Source of the DNA: Acetobacter sp. DsW_063
GTDB lineage: Bacteria; Pseudomonadota; Alphaproteobacteria; Acetobacterales; Acetobacteraceae
Length of the DNA stretch: 64,000 nt
Assembly (NCBI RefSeq): GCF_002153745.1
Contig: NZ_JOPL01000014.1
Span: 1 to 64,000, forward strand
Reading direction: 5' to 3'
This document shows positions 63,634 through 64,000 of the stretch, in pieces (position 1 is the first letter of the stretch; the number at the start of each line of letters is the position of its first letter). The position numbers and the translations under genes were made by a program. The notes below the pieces were generated by a model. It was not told where the DNA came from. It did not search any database and saw only the letters and a program-made list of their open reading frames with translations.

Positions 63634-64000
63634 TCGGATGACAGGCGCTTTCCTTCGCCGCGTCTCACTCGCCGCAGCCCTGATGCTGTCGACCGTCGCG
63701 ACGACCAAAGCAGCCTCGCCGATTGACGCCGATCAGAATCTCGTTTTTATCGACAACGATTTTTCAGGACCAGGAGAGACCAATATCGAGTCTCTCTATC
63801 CTGCGCTGTCCGATCCGCACACCAAACTTCTAGGCGTCGGAGCCGTAACGGGCGACGCGTGGCGTGACGAGGGCGCCGCCCATCTCCTCGCGTTCCTCAA
63901 ACAGGTTGGATGCCCTTCACTCCCGCTCTATATGGGCGCGGAAATGCCCCTGGTCCGTACTGCAAACGAGATGTACGCCTGGGAGGCCCAATACGGCCGT
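63623..64000 (+). CDS. Exported nucleoside hydrolase-like protein, 5' part
   Basis: Open to the window edge (126 codons visible). The ATG at 63623 overlaps the end of the TonB receptor gene by 11 bases. A signal peptide (to about TKAAS) is followed by an inosine-uridine hydrolase-like N-terminus: VFIDNDFSGPGETN, LLGVGAVTGDAWRDEGAAHL and LPLYMGAEMPLV. The usual DxDxGxDDA calcium motif is changed to DNDFSGPGE, as in the divergent exported subgroup. It would split or bind a ribosidic compound in the periplasm. The rest lies outside the window. Confidence 0.8.
   Translation, partial: MISDRMTGAFLRRVSLAAALMLSTVATTKAASPIDADQNLVFIDNDFSGPGETNIESLYPALSDPHTKLLGVGAVTGDAWRDEGAAHLLAFLKQVGCPSLPLYMGAEMPLVRTANEMYAWEAQYGR

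Noticed and set aside
1-64000. Search for tRNA, rRNA, CRISPR arrays, integrase/attachment sites and phage genes
   Set aside because: No cloverleaf-like or rRNA-like segment, no regular spacer-repeat series, and no integrase or phage structural gene was seen by eye; weak or divergent examples could have been missed.

Overview
The window is about 64 kb of GC-rich DNA from an alphaproteobacterium, most likely an acetic acid bacterium or relative (Acetobacteraceae). The grounds are a periplasmic quinohaemoprotein (PQQ) alcohol dehydrogenase, an acid-type S53 peptidase, many RND/MFS efflux and TonB-dependent systems, and dense short-gap operons with frequent GTG/TTG starts. These family calls are read from the translated sequence by eye; no database search was possible. 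No tRNA, rRNA or CRISPR array was seen.

Layout. 0-1.2 kb: a remnant defence-like locus, with a DpnI-like methyl-directed nuclease domain preceded by a chimeric gene (IS1595-type transposase N-terminus joined to a winged-helix domain). 1.5-6.5 kb: S53 peptidase, bacterioferritin (opposite strand) and a PQQ-haem c dehydrogenase. 6.5-13.1 kb: a tripartite RND pump (adaptor and pump on minus, outer-membrane factor on plus) with a TetR regulator; two matching palindromes mark its likely operators. 13.1-16.8 kb: acyl-CoA dehydrogenase and thiolase behind a PsrA-like box. 17-21.8 kb: DoxX protein, two tandem flavin monooxygenases and a pirin-like protein lacking its metal ligands. 21.8-27.2 kb: an EmrB/EmrA/outer-membrane-factor operon with a divergent LysR regulator.

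27.6-38.8 kb looks like one uptake/catabolic cluster: a DDAH/amidinotransferase-type hydrolase, a LysR regulator, a polar amino acid ABC importer whose binding protein and permease are fused, a TonB receptor, a xylose-isomerase-like TIM-barrel enzyme, an exported amidohydrolase and an Fe(II)/2-oxoglutarate-type oxygenase. A 15-nt motif is shared by the promoters of the hydrolase and the TonB receptor. Then come an IS transposase scrap and arfB.

40.2-55.5 kb is the most interesting part. A TonB receptor and an MFS transporter are followed by pxpB, pxpC and pxpA (5-oxoprolinase type), a biotin carrier protein, a biotin carboxylase and a second carrier-like protein without the biotin lysine. PxpB/PxpC are homologous to the carboxyltransferase part of urea carboxylase, so the operon encodes all the parts of a split, urea-carboxylase-like enzyme beside a cyclic-amide hydrolase. 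Next are a MarR-like regulator, hyuA/hyuB (ATP-dependent hydantoinase/oxoprolinase), a D-2-hydroxyacid dehydrogenase and a DHA2 exporter. 55.9-64 kb: two lipoproteins, a perfect 20-bp hairpin, a LysR regulator divergent from a carbamoylase/allantoate-amidohydrolase-type enzyme, a TatD nuclease, a third TonB receptor and the start of an exported nucleoside hydrolase. My inference is that 27-64 kb is largely an accessory region for scavenging nitrogenous, amide- or ureide-containing compounds.
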